Source: Arthrobacter sp. ES3-54 (GTDB lineage Bacteria > Actinomycetota > Actinomycetes > Actinomycetales > Micrococcaceae). Taken from it: DNA of 64,000 nucleotides. The stretch is taken from assembly GCF_029504395.1 (NCBI RefSeq), contig NZ_JAQFIF010000004.1, positions 62,001 to 126,000 on the forward strand, given 5' to 3'. Below are positions 37,630 through 46,745 of this stretch, one piece after another. The notes below the pieces were generated by a model. That model made no database searches, had not been told where the DNA came from, and saw only the letters and a program-made list of their open reading frames with translations. The position numbers and the translations under genes are program-made. Each line of letters starts with the position of its first letter. Within the stretch, counting starts at the first letter, position 1.

Positions 37630-40600
37630 ATGGATAATGACCAGGTTGTAGCCGGTAACGAAGAACTAGTCGCCGGGGAAGCAGGAACTGCGGAAGCAGA
37701 GGCCCCGGTAGCACCGAAGCGGGCCGTCCGGACCCGCCGGAAGGCGCCCGTCGCAAAGGTCAACGCCGCGGCCGCCGCGGAAGCCGTGGCTGAAGCCGCG
37801 GCCCTGGCCGAAGCGTCCGGCTCGGATGAGCCCGTCGCCGGCCGCCGCAAAGCAGCCGGCGTCGAAACCGCCACCGAAGCCGCTGGACCCGAAACAGCGG
37901 CCCCCGAAACTGCGGCAAAGGCGCCCGCACGGCGCACCCGTGCCCGCAAGGCTGTTGCCGCGCCGGAACCGCTCCCTGCCTTCGCCGCAGAGGCCGAAGC
38001 CAACGCGCCCGCCGCGGCAGAGGCTCCCGAGGCAGCCGCTGGTTCCGACGAAGCCGCCATCGCAGAGAATGCCGCCGAGAAAGTCGCAGAGAAAGTCACG
38101 GAGAAGCCGGTCCGGCGCCGCGCCAGCCGCGCCAAGGCCGCTCCGAAAGCCGAAGACGTACCCGCGGTAGCGGTTCCGGCCGAAGAAGCCGAACCGGTGG
38201 AAACCGCTGCGGCCCAGCCCGTGGAAGCGCCCGCTGCGGAAGCCCAGCCCGCGGAAGCCCAGCCCGAAGAGCCGGAAGCCCGGCCCGAGGAAAGCCCGGC
38301 GGCGTCGCTGTTCATGGAACCGGGTGCCCTCACTTCCGTGATCTTCCAGGCCCCCGACCTCAGCACTGTGGTGCGTCCGGTCCCCGTTGCCGCAGCAGCA
38401 GCAGCGGAGTCCGAGGAGGAAGAAGGCGACGAGGACGAGGACGCTGGAAGCCGCCGTCGACGCCGCAGCCGCGGCCGGCGCGGGCGTACGCGCACGTCCG
38501 CCGAGTCCGACACCGAGTCCGAAGGCATTACCGAAGGCTCTGACGAAGAGGGCGACGAAGGCTCCGAGGGCACCCTCGAGGACGGCGTGACCTCGCGCCG
38601 CCGCCGCCGCCGTCGCCGCGGTGACCAGGACCTGGAGCTGACCGGCGGGGAAGGCGACGATCCGCCCAACACGGTGACCCGCGTCCGTGCGCCCCGGGCC
38701 ATGGCCGAGGCGCCGGTCAACAACCGCGTCACCTCCGTCAAGGGCTCCACCCGCCTGGAAGCCAAGAAGCAGCGCCGCCGCGAATCCCGCGACACCGGCC
38801 GCCGCCGCACCGTCATCACCGAGGCCGAGTTCCTGGCCCGCCGCGAATCCGTGGACCGCCAGATGATCGTCCGCCAGCGCGACGACAGAATTCAGATCGG
38901 TGTCCTCGAAGACGGCGTCCTGGCCGAGCACTTCGTGTCCAAGACCCAGCAGGATTCCCTGATCGGCAACGTCTACCTGGGCAAGGTCCAGAACGTGCTG
39001 CCCTCCATGGAAGCCGCATTCGTGGACATCGGCCGCGGCCGCAACGCCGTGCTCTACGCCGGCGAAGTGAACTGGGAGTCCGTCAACCTCGAAGGCAAGC
39101 AGCGCCGGATCGAGAACGCGCTGAAGTCCGGCGACTCCGTGCTGGTCCAGGTCACCAAGGACCCGGTCGGCCACAAGGGCGCCCGCCTCACCAGCCAGAT
39201 CTCGCTCCCCGGCCGCTACCTCGTGTACGTGCCCGGCGGTTCCATGACGGGCATCTCCCGCAAGCTGCCCGACGTCGAACGCAACCGCCTCAAGCGCATC
39301 CTCAAGGACCGCCTGCCCGAGGACGCGGGCGTCATTGTCCGCACCGCGGCCGAGGGTGCCTCCGAGGAAGAGCTGACGCACGACATCAACCGCCTCCGCG
39401 CACAGTGGGAGGGCATCGAGAGCCAGTCGACGTCCACCAAGATCCTCGCCCCCGAGCTGCTCTACGGCGAACCTGACCTGACCATCAAGGTGGTCCGCGA
39501 CGTCTTCAACGAGGACTTCTCCAAGCTGATCGTCTCCGGCGAGGAAGCCTGGGACACCATCGAGGCCTACGTCACTTACGTGGCGCCGGACCTCGTGGGC
39601 CGGCTCGAGAAGTGGACCAAGGACACGGACATCTTCGCTGCCTGGCGCATCGACGAGCAGATCCACAAGGCCCTGGACCGGAAGGTCTTCCTGCCCTCCG
39701 GCGGTTCCCTCGTGATCGACCGCACCGAAGCCATGACCGTGGTGGACGTCAACACCGGCAAGTTCACCGGCTCCGGCGGCAACCTCGAGGAAACCGTCAC
39801 CAAGAACAACCTGGAAGCGGCCGAGGAAGTCGTCCGGCAGCTGCGCCTGCGCGACATTGGCGGCATCATCGTGATCGACTTCATCGACATGGTGCTCGAA
39901 TCCAACCGCGACCTCGTGCTGCGCCGGATGGTGGAGTGCCTGGGCCGGGACCGGACCAAGCACCAGGTGGCCGAGGTGACCTCGCTGGGCCTCGTACAGA
40001 TGACCCGCAAGCGGATGGGCACCGGGCTGCTGGAAGTCTTTGGCGAACAGTGCGAAACCTGCGCGGGCCGCGGCATCGTCACACACGACGAGCCCGTGGA
40101 ACACCGCCGCGCCAACACGGTTGCCGCGGAGCACTACGTGCCGCGCACCGAGGCCCAGCCGGCTGCCCGTACGGAGCGCAAGAGCCGTCGCCGCGGCAGG
40201 GGAGGCCAGGGCCCGGAGACGGCGCCGGTCACACCCGCAGCCGTCCACGCCGAGCCTACCGAGGCCGAACGCCACGCCAAGGCTGAAGCCACCCGTGCCG
40301 CGCTTGCGAACATCGCCGCCGCGGCGCACGCCGCGCACCTGCACGACGGGGAAGCAGCCGCTGCCAGCGACGCCGGAGCCCGCCAGGCCGCCGTCGACGC
40401 CGTCACACAGCTCGCGGCCGCGGAAGAGGCAGCCGGACGTCCCGCGACCGTGCTGACGTTTGGCGGCGAGCGGGTGGCCCTGCCCTTCGTCGAGCACGCC
40501 GAGGACACGCCGGAACCGGCCCTGACCCTGGACCTGCTGACCGAGGCCTTCGCCAACCTGGGCGACGCCGAGGCCGGCAAGCAAGCCGATAGGCAGGGCG

Positions 40601-40902
40601 AGCTGCGGGCCCCGGCCACCGAAGCACCCGAGGCGCCCGCAGCCGTGCGCGCCGCGGAGGCTCCGGCTTCACTGGCAGCGGACACCACCACCCGTGGCCG
40701 CCGCGGGCGCCGCAACCGGAGCGCCAGCCGCGCCCAGGGCGCTGCGAACGAGACCTCCGTGGAGCACCGCGAGGCAACACGGCCGGCCGCGGCCGGATCG
40801 GTTCACGAGGCCAAGGCACCCACCGCCGCCAGGCCGGCCACCAGCCCGGCCGGCAACGAGCCGATCATCCTCGGCGTCGGCGTACCGGCGTCCGAGTTGT
40901 AG
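37630..40902 (+). CDS. rne: Ribonuclease E/G
   Basis: A 1090-residue actinobacterial RNase E/G for rRNA and mRNA processing. A disordered N-terminal extension of about 400 residues rich in Ala, Glu and Pro, with basic clusters (SRRRRRSRGRRGRTR), precedes the catalytic core. The S1 domain begins near 420 (RIQIGVLEDG, FVDIGRGRNAVLYAGE). The DNase I-like site has VVDVNTGKFTG (about 706) and IIVIDFIDM. The zinc link CETCAGRG is near 807. A disordered C-terminal tail follows. The ATG at 37630 has AGGAG 11 bases upstream; a GTG at 37618 overlaps that site. The next gene in mycobacteria, rplU, is here separated by thiD-tenA. Confidence 0.95.
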   Translation: MDNDQVVAGNEELVAGEAGTAEAEAPVAPKRAVRTRRKAPVAKVNAAAAAEAVAEAAALAEASGSDEPVAGRRKAAGVETATEAAGPETAAPETAAKAPARRTRARKAVAAPEPLPAFAAEAEANAPAAAEAPEAAAGSDEAAIAENAAEKVAEKVTEKPVRRRASRAKAAPKAEDVPAVAVPAEEAEPVETAAAQPVEAPAAEAQPAEAQPEEPEARPEESPAASLFMEPGALTSVIFQAPDLSTVVRPVPVAAAAAAESEEEEGDEDEDAGSRRRRRSRGRRGRTRTSAESDTESEGITEGSDEEGDEGSEGTLEDGVTSRRRRRRRRGDQDLELTGGEGDDPPNTVTRVRAPRAMAEAPVNNRVTSVKGSTRLEAKKQRRRESRDTGRRRTVITEAEFLARRESVDRQMIVRQRDDRIQIGVLEDGVLAEHFVSKTQQDSLIGNVYLGKVQNVLPSMEAAFVDIGRGRNAVLYAGEVNWESVNLEGKQRRIENALKSGDSVLVQVTKDPVGHKGARLTSQISLPGRYLVYVPGGSMTGISRKLPDVERNRLKRILKDRLPEDAGVIVRTAAEGASEEELTHDINRLRAQWEGIESQSTSTKILAPELLYGEPDLTIKVVRDVFNEDFSKLIVSGEEAWDTIEAYVTYVAPDLVGRLEKWTKDTDIFAAWRIDEQIHKALDRKVFLPSGGSLVIDRTEAMTVVDVNTGKFTGSGGNLEETVTKNNLEAAEEVVRQLRLRDIGGIIVIDFIDMVLESNRDLVLRRMVECLGRDRTKHQVAEVTSLGLVQMTRKRMGTGLLEVFGEQCETCAGRGIVTHDEPVEHRRANTVAAEHYVPRTEAQPAARTERKSRRRGRGGQGPETAPVTPAAVHAEPTEAERHAKAEATRAALANIAAAAHAAHLHDGEAAAASDAGARQAAVDAVTQLAAAEEAAGRPATVLTFGGERVALPFVEHAEDTPEPALTLDLLTEAFANLGDAEAGKQADRQGELRAPATEAPEAPAAVRAAEAPASLAADTTTRGRRGRRNRSASRAQGAANETSVEHREATRPAAAGSVHEAKAPTAARPATSPAGNEPIILGVGVPASEL

Positions 40903-40924
40903 CCCTCCGCGACTCATCGCTTCC

Positions 40925-40949
40925 CCGACCGGTCACTTCGACTGGTCGG
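40925..40949 (+). terminator. Hairpin after rne
   Basis: CCGACCGGTC (40925-40934) pairs with GACTGGTCGG (40940-40949), with one wobble pair, around ACTTC. There is no U-tract. Confidence 0.5.
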
Positions 40950-41051
40950 ACCGCGGGTCCGGCCCGAGCGGGCGTAACAATACGTCCGCTCCGGCCCGGG
41001 CCCGCTGCTGCGTTAACGGGCCAGCCTGGTGGCAACGGCTAGGCTGGAACA

Positions 41052-41130
41052 CTGACACGGGGTGCCGCGCATCGGGCCGGCTGAGATCCAGACCCGTTGA
41101 ACCTGTCCGGTTAGCACCGGCGAAGGGATG
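41052..41130 (+). promoter_or_regulatory. TPP riboswitch (THI element)
   Basis: The two conserved THI blocks are present: ACGGGGTGCC and GGCTGAGATC at 41057-41087, then ACCCGTTGAACCTG (41092-41105), TCCGGTTAGCACCGG (a P3-like hairpin) and CGAAGGGA at the end. The closing GAAGGG also resembles a ribosome site just before the thiD-tenA start. Binding of thiamine pyrophosphate would therefore be expected to hide the site and lower translation. Confidence 0.95.
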
Positions 41131-42813
41131 TCTGACTTGTCCGCGAGATCGAACCCGTCCGAGTTTCTGCCCAGCGACTTTCTGCCCTCCAGGCCGTCCC
41201 GCCCGTCCCCGGCCGCGGCTGTGCGCATTCCCCGCGTGCTGGCCATCGCCGGCTCCGACCCGTCCGGCGGGGCCGGGATCCAGGCCGACCTGAAGAGCAT
41301 CGCAGCGAACGGCGGCTACGGCATGGCCGCCATCACGGCCCTGACAGCGCAAAATACCCAGGGCGTGCGCGCCGTCCATGTGCCCCCGGCCGCGTTCCTC
41401 ACAGCCCAGCTGGACGCCATCAGCGACGACATCGGCATCGACGCCGTCAAGATCGGCATGCTCGGCGACGCCGCGGTGATCGACGCCGTCCGCAGCTGGC
41501 TGGAAAAGGTGCGCCCCGCCGTCGTCGTCCTGGACCCGGTGATGGTCGCCACCAGCGGCGACCGCCTGCTGCAGGAATCGGCCGAGGCCGCCCTGCAGGC
41601 CCTCCTGCCCCTGGCGGACCTCATCACGCCGAACCTCGCCGAACTCGCCATCCTGCTCAAAGAGCCCGCCGCGGCCGACTGGGCTGAGGCCCTGGCTCAA
41701 GGCAAGCGGCTGGCAGCGCTGACCGGCACCACCGTGCTGGTTAAGGGCGGACACCTCCAGGGCGGACAACCCGGGGACGGGCCCGTCCATGCCGACGACA
41801 GCGATGCCGCGGAGGGCGGGCACGGCGCCGACGCCGGCTGCCCGGATGCGCTGGTCAACACCGGTGGCCTGCTCGGCCGGGAAACGGTGGTGGTGCCGGG
41901 GGAGTGGATCGCCACACGCAACAGCCACGGCACCGGCTGCTCCCTGTCCTCGGCCATGGCCACCGTGCAGGCCCGGGTGGGGAACTGGGAAGCGGCGTTG
42001 CGGGAGGTGAAGCCGTGGCTGCTGGGTGCGCTCCGGGAAGCCGCCGTCCTGGACGTCGGCTCCGGCAACGGCCCGGTCCACCACTTCCACCACTTCCACC
42101 ACATGCAGCAACTCACGGACGGCGAGCACGGCCAGCACAGCCCCGCCGGCCACGGTCCTGCCGAGGGCGAGTTCGCCGCAGCCCTGCGCGCAAGTGCTTC
42201 GGGCGATCTTGACGCCATCTACGCCCTGGACTTCGTCCGCAGACTGGCCGACGGGACTTTGCCCGAGCACGAGTTCGCCTACTACCTCGCCCAGGACGCC
42301 ATCTACCTCAACGGCTACTCCCGGGTCCTGGCCCGTGCCGCCGCGATCGCCCCCACCGAAGCCGAGCAGCTGTTCTGGGCCCGTTCGGCGCAGACATGCC
42401 TGGAGGTCGAGTCCGAGCTGCACCGGTCCTGGCTCAGCACCCGCCCCACGGCCCCCACCCTGGGCCCGGTGACGAAGTCCTACGTGGACCACCTGCTGGC
42501 CGCCTCGGTGTCCGGCAGCTACGGGGTCCTCGTGGCGGCAGCGCTGCCGTGCTTCTGGCTTTACGCCGAGGTCGGTTCCACCCTGCACCGGGAGTTCCTT
42601 GCCGGCGGCGCCCCCGTGGGACACCCGTACTCCGACTGGCTGCGGACGTACGCGGATGAGGACTTCGCCGCCGCGACCCGGCAGGCCATCGCGTACACAG
42701 ACACTGCGGCAAGACGGGCATCCGGGAGCGAACGGGAGGCCATGGCACTGGCTTTCCGGCAGTCGTCGGGCTACGAAGTGGCCTTCTTCGACGCGCCGCG
42801 GCTGTACGCCTGA
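41128..42813 (+). CDS. thiD: Hydroxymethylpyrimidine/phosphomethylpyrimidine kinase fused to TenA
   Basis: A 561-residue fusion for thiamine pyrimidine supply. The ThiD kinase part (about 30-310) has VLAIAGSDPSGGAGIQADLK, DAVKIGML, VLDPVMVATSGDRLL and NSHGTGCSLSSAMA. It phosphorylates HMP and HMP-phosphate. The TenA part (about 350-561) has AYYLAQDAIYLNGYSRVL and QTCLEVESELHRSW, with the conserved Cys and Glu, and salvages degraded pyrimidine. A His-rich linker (about 315-330) joins them. The ATG at 41128 lies at the end of the TPP riboswitch. A TTG at 41137, eight bases after GAAGGGA, is a serious alternative start. Confidence 0.93.
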   Translation: MSDLSARSNPSEFLPSDFLPSRPSRPSPAAAVRIPRVLAIAGSDPSGGAGIQADLKSIAANGGYGMAAITALTAQNTQGVRAVHVPPAAFLTAQLDAISDDIGIDAVKIGMLGDAAVIDAVRSWLEKVRPAVVVLDPVMVATSGDRLLQESAEAALQALLPLADLITPNLAELAILLKEPAAADWAEALAQGKRLAALTGTTVLVKGGHLQGGQPGDGPVHADDSDAAEGGHGADAGCPDALVNTGGLLGRETVVVPGEWIATRNSHGTGCSLSSAMATVQARVGNWEAALREVKPWLLGALREAAVLDVGSGNGPVHHFHHFHHMQQLTDGEHGQHSPAGHGPAEGEFAAALRASASGDLDAIYALDFVRRLADGTLPEHEFAYYLAQDAIYLNGYSRVLARAAAIAPTEAEQLFWARSAQTCLEVESELHRSWLSTRPTAPTLGPVTKSYVDHLLAASVSGSYGVLVAAALPCFWLYAEVGSTLHREFLAGGAPVGHPYSDWLRTYADEDFAAATRQAIAYTDTAARRASGSEREAMALAFRQSSGYEVAFFDAPRLYA

Positions 42814-42979
42814 CACAACCTGCCCCTCACAGCCGGTACGATGGTGGGGCACGGTTCCGGAAGTCGTTGCGGCAGCACAGCATCTAGACGGTCGAGATCA
42901 CGGTCAAGAACATTGACATGATCTTTGCTTCAAGACGTTGTGGCGCCTATCACGGACTATCCGCCGGAACCAGCCTCAT

Positions 42980-43009
42980 TTGCGGCCGAAGGCAAAATTA
43001 GCGTATTCT
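42980..43009 (+). promoter_or_regulatory. Candidate rplU-rpmA promoter
   Basis: TTGCGG (42980-42985) and TATTCT (43004-43009) with an 18-base spacer, about 205 bases before rplU. The region 42814-42979 before it shows nothing I can name. Confidence 0.45.
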
Positions 43010-43015
43010 AGATCT

Positions 43016-43216
43016 TCGGTGCTTACGCCAACACTTGGGTTATGACCCTGTGAACAGCCTGCTTGGAATTCCAAGTGGATTTGTTCCGGGGGTAGCTCAT
43101 GGGTTCCCCCGGGGAATCCACCGGCGTTGAGGCACAGCGTGAGCCGGTCCATACAATTTGGTTCCAGGTTCCGCACGCAAATCTAGTAATAAACGTCGAG
43201 AGAAGTGAGTTCCCCA
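43016..43216 (+). promoter_or_regulatory. Leader of the rplU-rpmA transcript
   Basis: About 200 untranslated bases follow the candidate promoter. They contain a stem pairing TTCCGGGGG (43084-43092) with CCCCCGGGGAA (43106-43116, with a bulge). L21 leaders regulate this operon in Firmicutes, but this sequence does not obviously match them. Autoregulation is a guess from position and length. Confidence 0.35.
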
Positions 43217-43525
43217 GTGGTGTACGCGATTGTCCGCGCAGGCGGCCGCCAAGAGAAGGTTTCCGTTGGAGACTTCGTTACCCTGAACCGCGTCCCCGGT
43301 GGAGCCGGCAGCACCTTTGAGTTGCCCGCACTGCTCCTGGTGGACGGTGACAAAGTCACGTCTGCTGCTGCGGACCTGGCCAAGGTAACGGTTACGGCTG
43401 AGATCCTCGAAGACCTTCGTGGTCCGAAGATCGTCATCCAGAAGTTCAAGAACAAGACCGGTTACAAGAAGCGCCAGGGTCACCGTCAGGAATTGACCAA
43501 GGTCAAGATCACCGGTATCAAGTAA
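43217..43525 (+). CDS. rplU: 50S ribosomal protein L21
   Basis: A 102-residue L21 protein that binds 23S rRNA next to L20. The start [18 protein letters not shown] and the C-terminal [20 protein letters not shown] are family signatures. The GTG at 43217 gives MVYAIV and has AAGTGAG about seven bases upstream; the GTG at 43205 would add four residues not seen in the family. rpmA follows 61 bases later, the usual pair. Confidence 0.96.
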   Translation: MVYAIVRAGGRQEKVSVGDFVTLNRVPGGAGSTFELPALLLVDGDKVTSAAADLAKVTVTAEILEDLRGPKIVIQKFKNKTGYKKRQGHRQELTKVKITGIK

Positions 43526-43586
43526 CTCTTCGTTACCGTTCAGGTTCCAGCAGATTCCCCAGAATTTTTGAAGGCAGGCATTCCAA

Positions 43587-43850
43587 ATGGCACATAAAAA
43601 AGGCGCGAGTTCCACTCGCAACGGTCGTGACTCCAACGCCCAGTACCTCGGCGTCAAGCGCTTCGGTGGCCAGGTAGTTTCCGCAGGCGAGATCATCGTC
43701 CGCCAGCGCGGCACCCACTTCCACCCGGGCGCCGGCGTCGGCCGCGGCGGGGACGACACCCTGTTCGCCCTGGCCCCCGGTGCTGTCGAGTTCGGCACCC
43801 GCCGTGGTCGCCGCGTTGTGAACATCGTGGCTGCTGCAGCTGCAGAGTAG
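43587..43850 (+). CDS. rpmA: 50S ribosomal protein L27
   Basis: An 87-residue L27 protein, whose N-terminus reaches the peptidyl-transferase centre. [17 protein letters not shown], the core [20 protein letters not shown] and [20 protein letters not shown] are complete, with the start needing no N-terminal processing. An AAGGCAGG lies about nine bases upstream. A good terminator follows, so rplU-rpmA can be expressed apart from obgE. Confidence 0.97.
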   Translation: MAHKKGASSTRNGRDSNAQYLGVKRFGGQVVSAGEIIVRQRGTHFHPGAGVGRGGDDTLFALAPGAVEFGTRRGRRVVNIVAAAAAE

Positions 43851-43865
43851 CAATAAGTTCTAAAT

Positions 43866-43904
43866 CGGTGGGGCGGGCCATTAGGTCCGCTCCACCGGTG
43901 TTTT
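43866..43904 (+). terminator. Intrinsic terminator of rplU-rpmA
   Basis: A 14-bp stem (43866-43879 with 43884-43897, two G-U pairs) around ATTA, followed by GTGTTTT. Confidence 0.85.
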
Positions 43905-43967
43905 AACCGCATTACAATCATCTTGGGCCCCTTTGTGGGTCCGGGGAACAGCACTGAGGAGATCCAC

Positions 43968-45557
43968 GTGGCGAGCTTTGTAGACCGGGTAGTACTGCAC
44001 GTATCCGGCGGTACCGGCGGCCACGGCTGTGTCTCCGTTCACCGCGAGAAGTTCAAGCCCCTCGGCGGTCCCGACGGCGGTAACGGCGGCAACGGCGGCG
44101 ACGTCATCCTGCGCGTCGACCCCCAGACCACCACCTTGCTCGACTACCACCACGCGCCCCACCGGCACGCCACCAACGGCGGCCCCGGCATGGGCGACTG
44201 GCGCGGCGGCAAGAACGGCGAAACCCTGATCCTTCCGGTGCCCGTGGGCACCGTGGTGAAGTCCAAGTCCGGCGAAGTCATCGCCGACCTCGTGGCCGAA
44301 GGCGACGAATACATCGCCGCCGCCGGCGGCATCGGGGGCCTCGGCAACGCGTCCCTGTCCTCGCAGAAACGCCGCGCTCCCGGCTTCGCGCTGCTCGGCA
44401 TCGAGGGTGAATCCAGCGACGTCGTCCTGGAACTGAAGTCCATCGCGGACATCGCCCTGGTCGGCTTCCCCTCCGCCGGCAAATCCAGCCTGATCGCCGC
44501 CATGTCGGCCGCCCGGCCCAAGATCGCCGACTATCCCTTCACCACGCTCATCCCGAACCTGGGCGTCGTCCAGGCCGGTGAGGTCCGCTTCACCATTGCC
44601 GACGTCCCCGGCCTGATCGAGGGCGCCAGTGAAGGCAAGGGCCTCGGCCACCACTTCCTGCGCCACGTCGAGCGCTGCGCCGCCCTGGTCCACGTGCTGG
44701 ACTGCGGCACGCTCGAATCGGACCGCGATCCGCTCTCCGACCTCGCCATCATCGAGGCCGAGCTGGAGAAGTACGCCGTGGACATGAGCTACAGCGGATC
44801 CGACGGCGAAGTGGTTCCGCTGAACCACCGCCCCCGCCTGGTGGCCCTGAACAAGGTGGACCTTCCCGACGGCAAGGATATGGCCGAGTTCGTCCGCCCC
44901 GAACTGGAATCCCGCGGCTACAAGGTCTTCGAAATCTCCGCGACAAGCCACGAAGGCCTCCGCCAGCTCGGCTTCGCCATGGCCGAAATCGTCCAGGCCG
45001 CCCGCGACGCCGTCGCCGCGACCCCGCCGAAGGTGCCAGCCCCCGTGCTGCGCCCCCGCGCCGTCAACGAGACCGGCTTCACGATCCGCCGCGAAGAGAA
45101 GAACCTCGAGCCGCTCTTCCGCGTCCTCGGCGACAAGCCCGTGCGCTGGGTCAAGCAGACCGACTTCACCAACGAGGAAGCCATCGGCTACCTCGCCGAC
45201 CGCCTGGCCAAGCTCGGCGTGGAAAACGAACTGTTCAAGCAGGGTGCCGTGCCGGGCGACACGGTGGTCATCGGCGAGGACGACGGCGTCGTCTTCGACT
45301 GGGAGCCGACCATGATGGCCGGCGCCGAGCTGCTCGCCTCACCGCGCGGCACCGACGTGCGCTTCGCCGACATCGGCGACCGCCCGACGCGTGGCCAGAA
45401 GCGCGACGAGCAGCAGGAACGCCGCGACGCCAAGGCCGCCGCCCGCGCCGAGCTCGAAGCAGAACGCAAGGCCGGCATCTGGACCGAGTCCGTCAGTGGA
45501 CGCCGGGCACGGCAGCCGCTCAAGGAGAGTGGACTGGGCGCAACAGATGACGAGTAA
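43968..45557 (+). CDS. obgE: GTPase Obg/CgtA
   Basis: A 529-residue GTPase for 50S ribosome assembly and the stringent response. The Gly-rich Obg domain (about 1-158) has [20 protein letters not shown] and [10 protein letters not shown]. The G domain has G1 [10 protein letters not shown] (about 168), G3 [10 protein letters not shown]4 NKVD and G5 SATS. The C-terminal OCT domain (about 360-430) and a charged tail, as in actinobacterial Obg, follow. The GTG at 43968 ([15 protein letters not shown]) is preceded by GAGGAG about eight bases upstream. The end overlaps the start of proB by 11 bases. Confidence 0.96.
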   Translation: MASFVDRVVLHVSGGTGGHGCVSVHREKFKPLGGPDGGNGGNGGDVILRVDPQTTTLLDYHHAPHRHATNGGPGMGDWRGGKNGETLILPVPVGTVVKSKSGEVIADLVAEGDEYIAAAGGIGGLGNASLSSQKRRAPGFALLGIEGESSDVVLELKSIADIALVGFPSAGKSSLIAAMSAARPKIADYPFTTLIPNLGVVQAGEVRFTIADVPGLIEGASEGKGLGHHFLRHVERCAALVHVLDCGTLESDRDPLSDLAIIEAELEKYAVDMSYSGSDGEVVPLNHRPRLVALNKVDLPDGKDMAEFVRPELESRGYKVFEISATSHEGLRQLGFAMAEIVQAARDAVAATPPKVPAPVLRPRAVNETGFTIRREEKNLEPLFRVLGDKPVRWVKQTDFTNEEAIGYLADRLAKLGVENELFKQGAVPGDTVVIGEDDGVVFDWEPTMMAGAELLASPRGTDVRFADIGDRPTRGQKRDEQQERRDAKAAARAELEAERKAGIWTESVSGRRARQPLKESGLGATDDE

Positions 45558-46719
45558 GACCGTCATCGAGCACCGGTCGCAGCCCCTCAAGGCCCACACC
45601 CTCAACGCCCCGGACCGCACCGCGCTGTCCGGGGCGCGCCGGATTGTCGTCAAGGTCGGCTCGTCCTCACTGACGTCCATCAAGGGCGGGATCTCCGAAG
45701 AGGCCCTGACCGGCCTCGCCGACGCCCTGGCGCACAAGCGCAACGCCGGCACCGAGATCATCCTGGTGTCCTCCGGCGCGATCGCCGCCGGCCTCGCCCC
45801 GCTGGGACTCGAGAAGCGCCCCCGGGACCTCGCCACCCAGCAGGCGGCCGCCAGTGTAGGCCAGGGCCTGCTGATGGCCCGGTACACCCACGCCTTCGGG
45901 GCACACGGGGTCACCGTCAGCCAGGTGCTGCTGACCGCGGAAGACCTCGTGCGCCGCAGCCAGCACACCAACGCGTTCCGCGCGCTGAACCGGCTCCTGA
46001 ACCTCGGCGTCGTCCCGGTGGTCAACGAAAACGACACCGTGGCCACCCACGAAATCCGCTTCGGCGACAACGACCGGCTCGCGGCCCTGGTGGCCCACCT
46101 GGTCCGCGCCGACGCACTCCTGCTGCTGTCCGACGTCGACTCCCTGTACGACGGCCCGCCGTCGCACGGCGCCAAACGGATTGCGCACGTCTCCGGCCCG
46201 CACGACCTCGACGGCGTCTCGATCGGCAGCACCGGCAAGGCCGGCGTGGGCACGGGCGGCATGGCCACCAAGGTCGAAGCCGCCAGCATGGCCGCCGGTT
46301 CCGGCATCCACGCCCTGGTCACGTCCACACCCAATGCGGCTGCCGCACTGGCCGGCGAGGACGTGGGCACCTGGTTCTCCGTCAATGGCGCGCGCAAGCC
46401 GATCCGGCTCCTGTGGCTGGCCCACCTGGCGTCCGTGCAGGGCACCTTGGTGCTCGACGACGGCGCGGTCAAGGCCGTCCGCGACCGCCGCACCTCGCTG
46501 CTGCCGGCCGGGATCGCCGCGGTGAAGGGCCACTTCGAGGCCGGCGACGCCGTAGAGATGGTGTCCGTAGACAACACCGTGATCGCCCGCGGGCTGGTCA
46601 ACTATTCCGCCGCCGAGCTGCCCCAAATGTTGGGCCGCTCCACGCGGGAGCTGGGCGAGGCGCTGGGCCGCGGATATGACCGCGAAGTTGTTCATGTTGA
46701 CGACCTGGTGCTGGTCTAG
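45547..46719 (+). CDS. proB: Glutamate 5-kinase
   Basis: A 390-residue enzyme for the first step of proline synthesis, with an amino-acid-kinase domain ([60 protein letters not shown]) and a C-terminal PUA domain (about 295-385, [22 protein letters not shown]). It is feedback-inhibited by proline in the family. The ATG at 45547 lies inside the end of obgE in another frame, so translation is probably coupled; the nearest AAGGAG is about 20 bases upstream. proA follows 26 bases later, completing the pathway to glutamate semialdehyde. Confidence 0.95.
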   Translation: MTSKTVIEHRSQPLKAHTLNAPDRTALSGARRIVVKVGSSSLTSIKGGISEEALTGLADALAHKRNAGTEIILVSSGAIAAGLAPLGLEKRPRDLATQQAAASVGQGLLMARYTHAFGAHGVTVSQVLLTAEDLVRRSQHTNAFRALNRLLNLGVVPVVNENDTVATHEIRFGDNDRLAALVAHLVRADALLLLSDVDSLYDGPPSHGAKRIAHVSGPHDLDGVSIGSTGKAGVGTGGMATKVEAASMAAGSGIHALVTSTPNAAAALAGEDVGTWFSVNGARKPIRLLWLAHLASVQGTLVLDDGAVKAVRDRRTSLLPAGIAAVKGHFEAGDAVEMVSVDNTVIARGLVNYSAAELPQMLGRSTRELGEALGRGYDREVVHVDDLVLV

Positions 46720-46745
46720 GTCCACTGGACGCCTAAACTGGAAGC

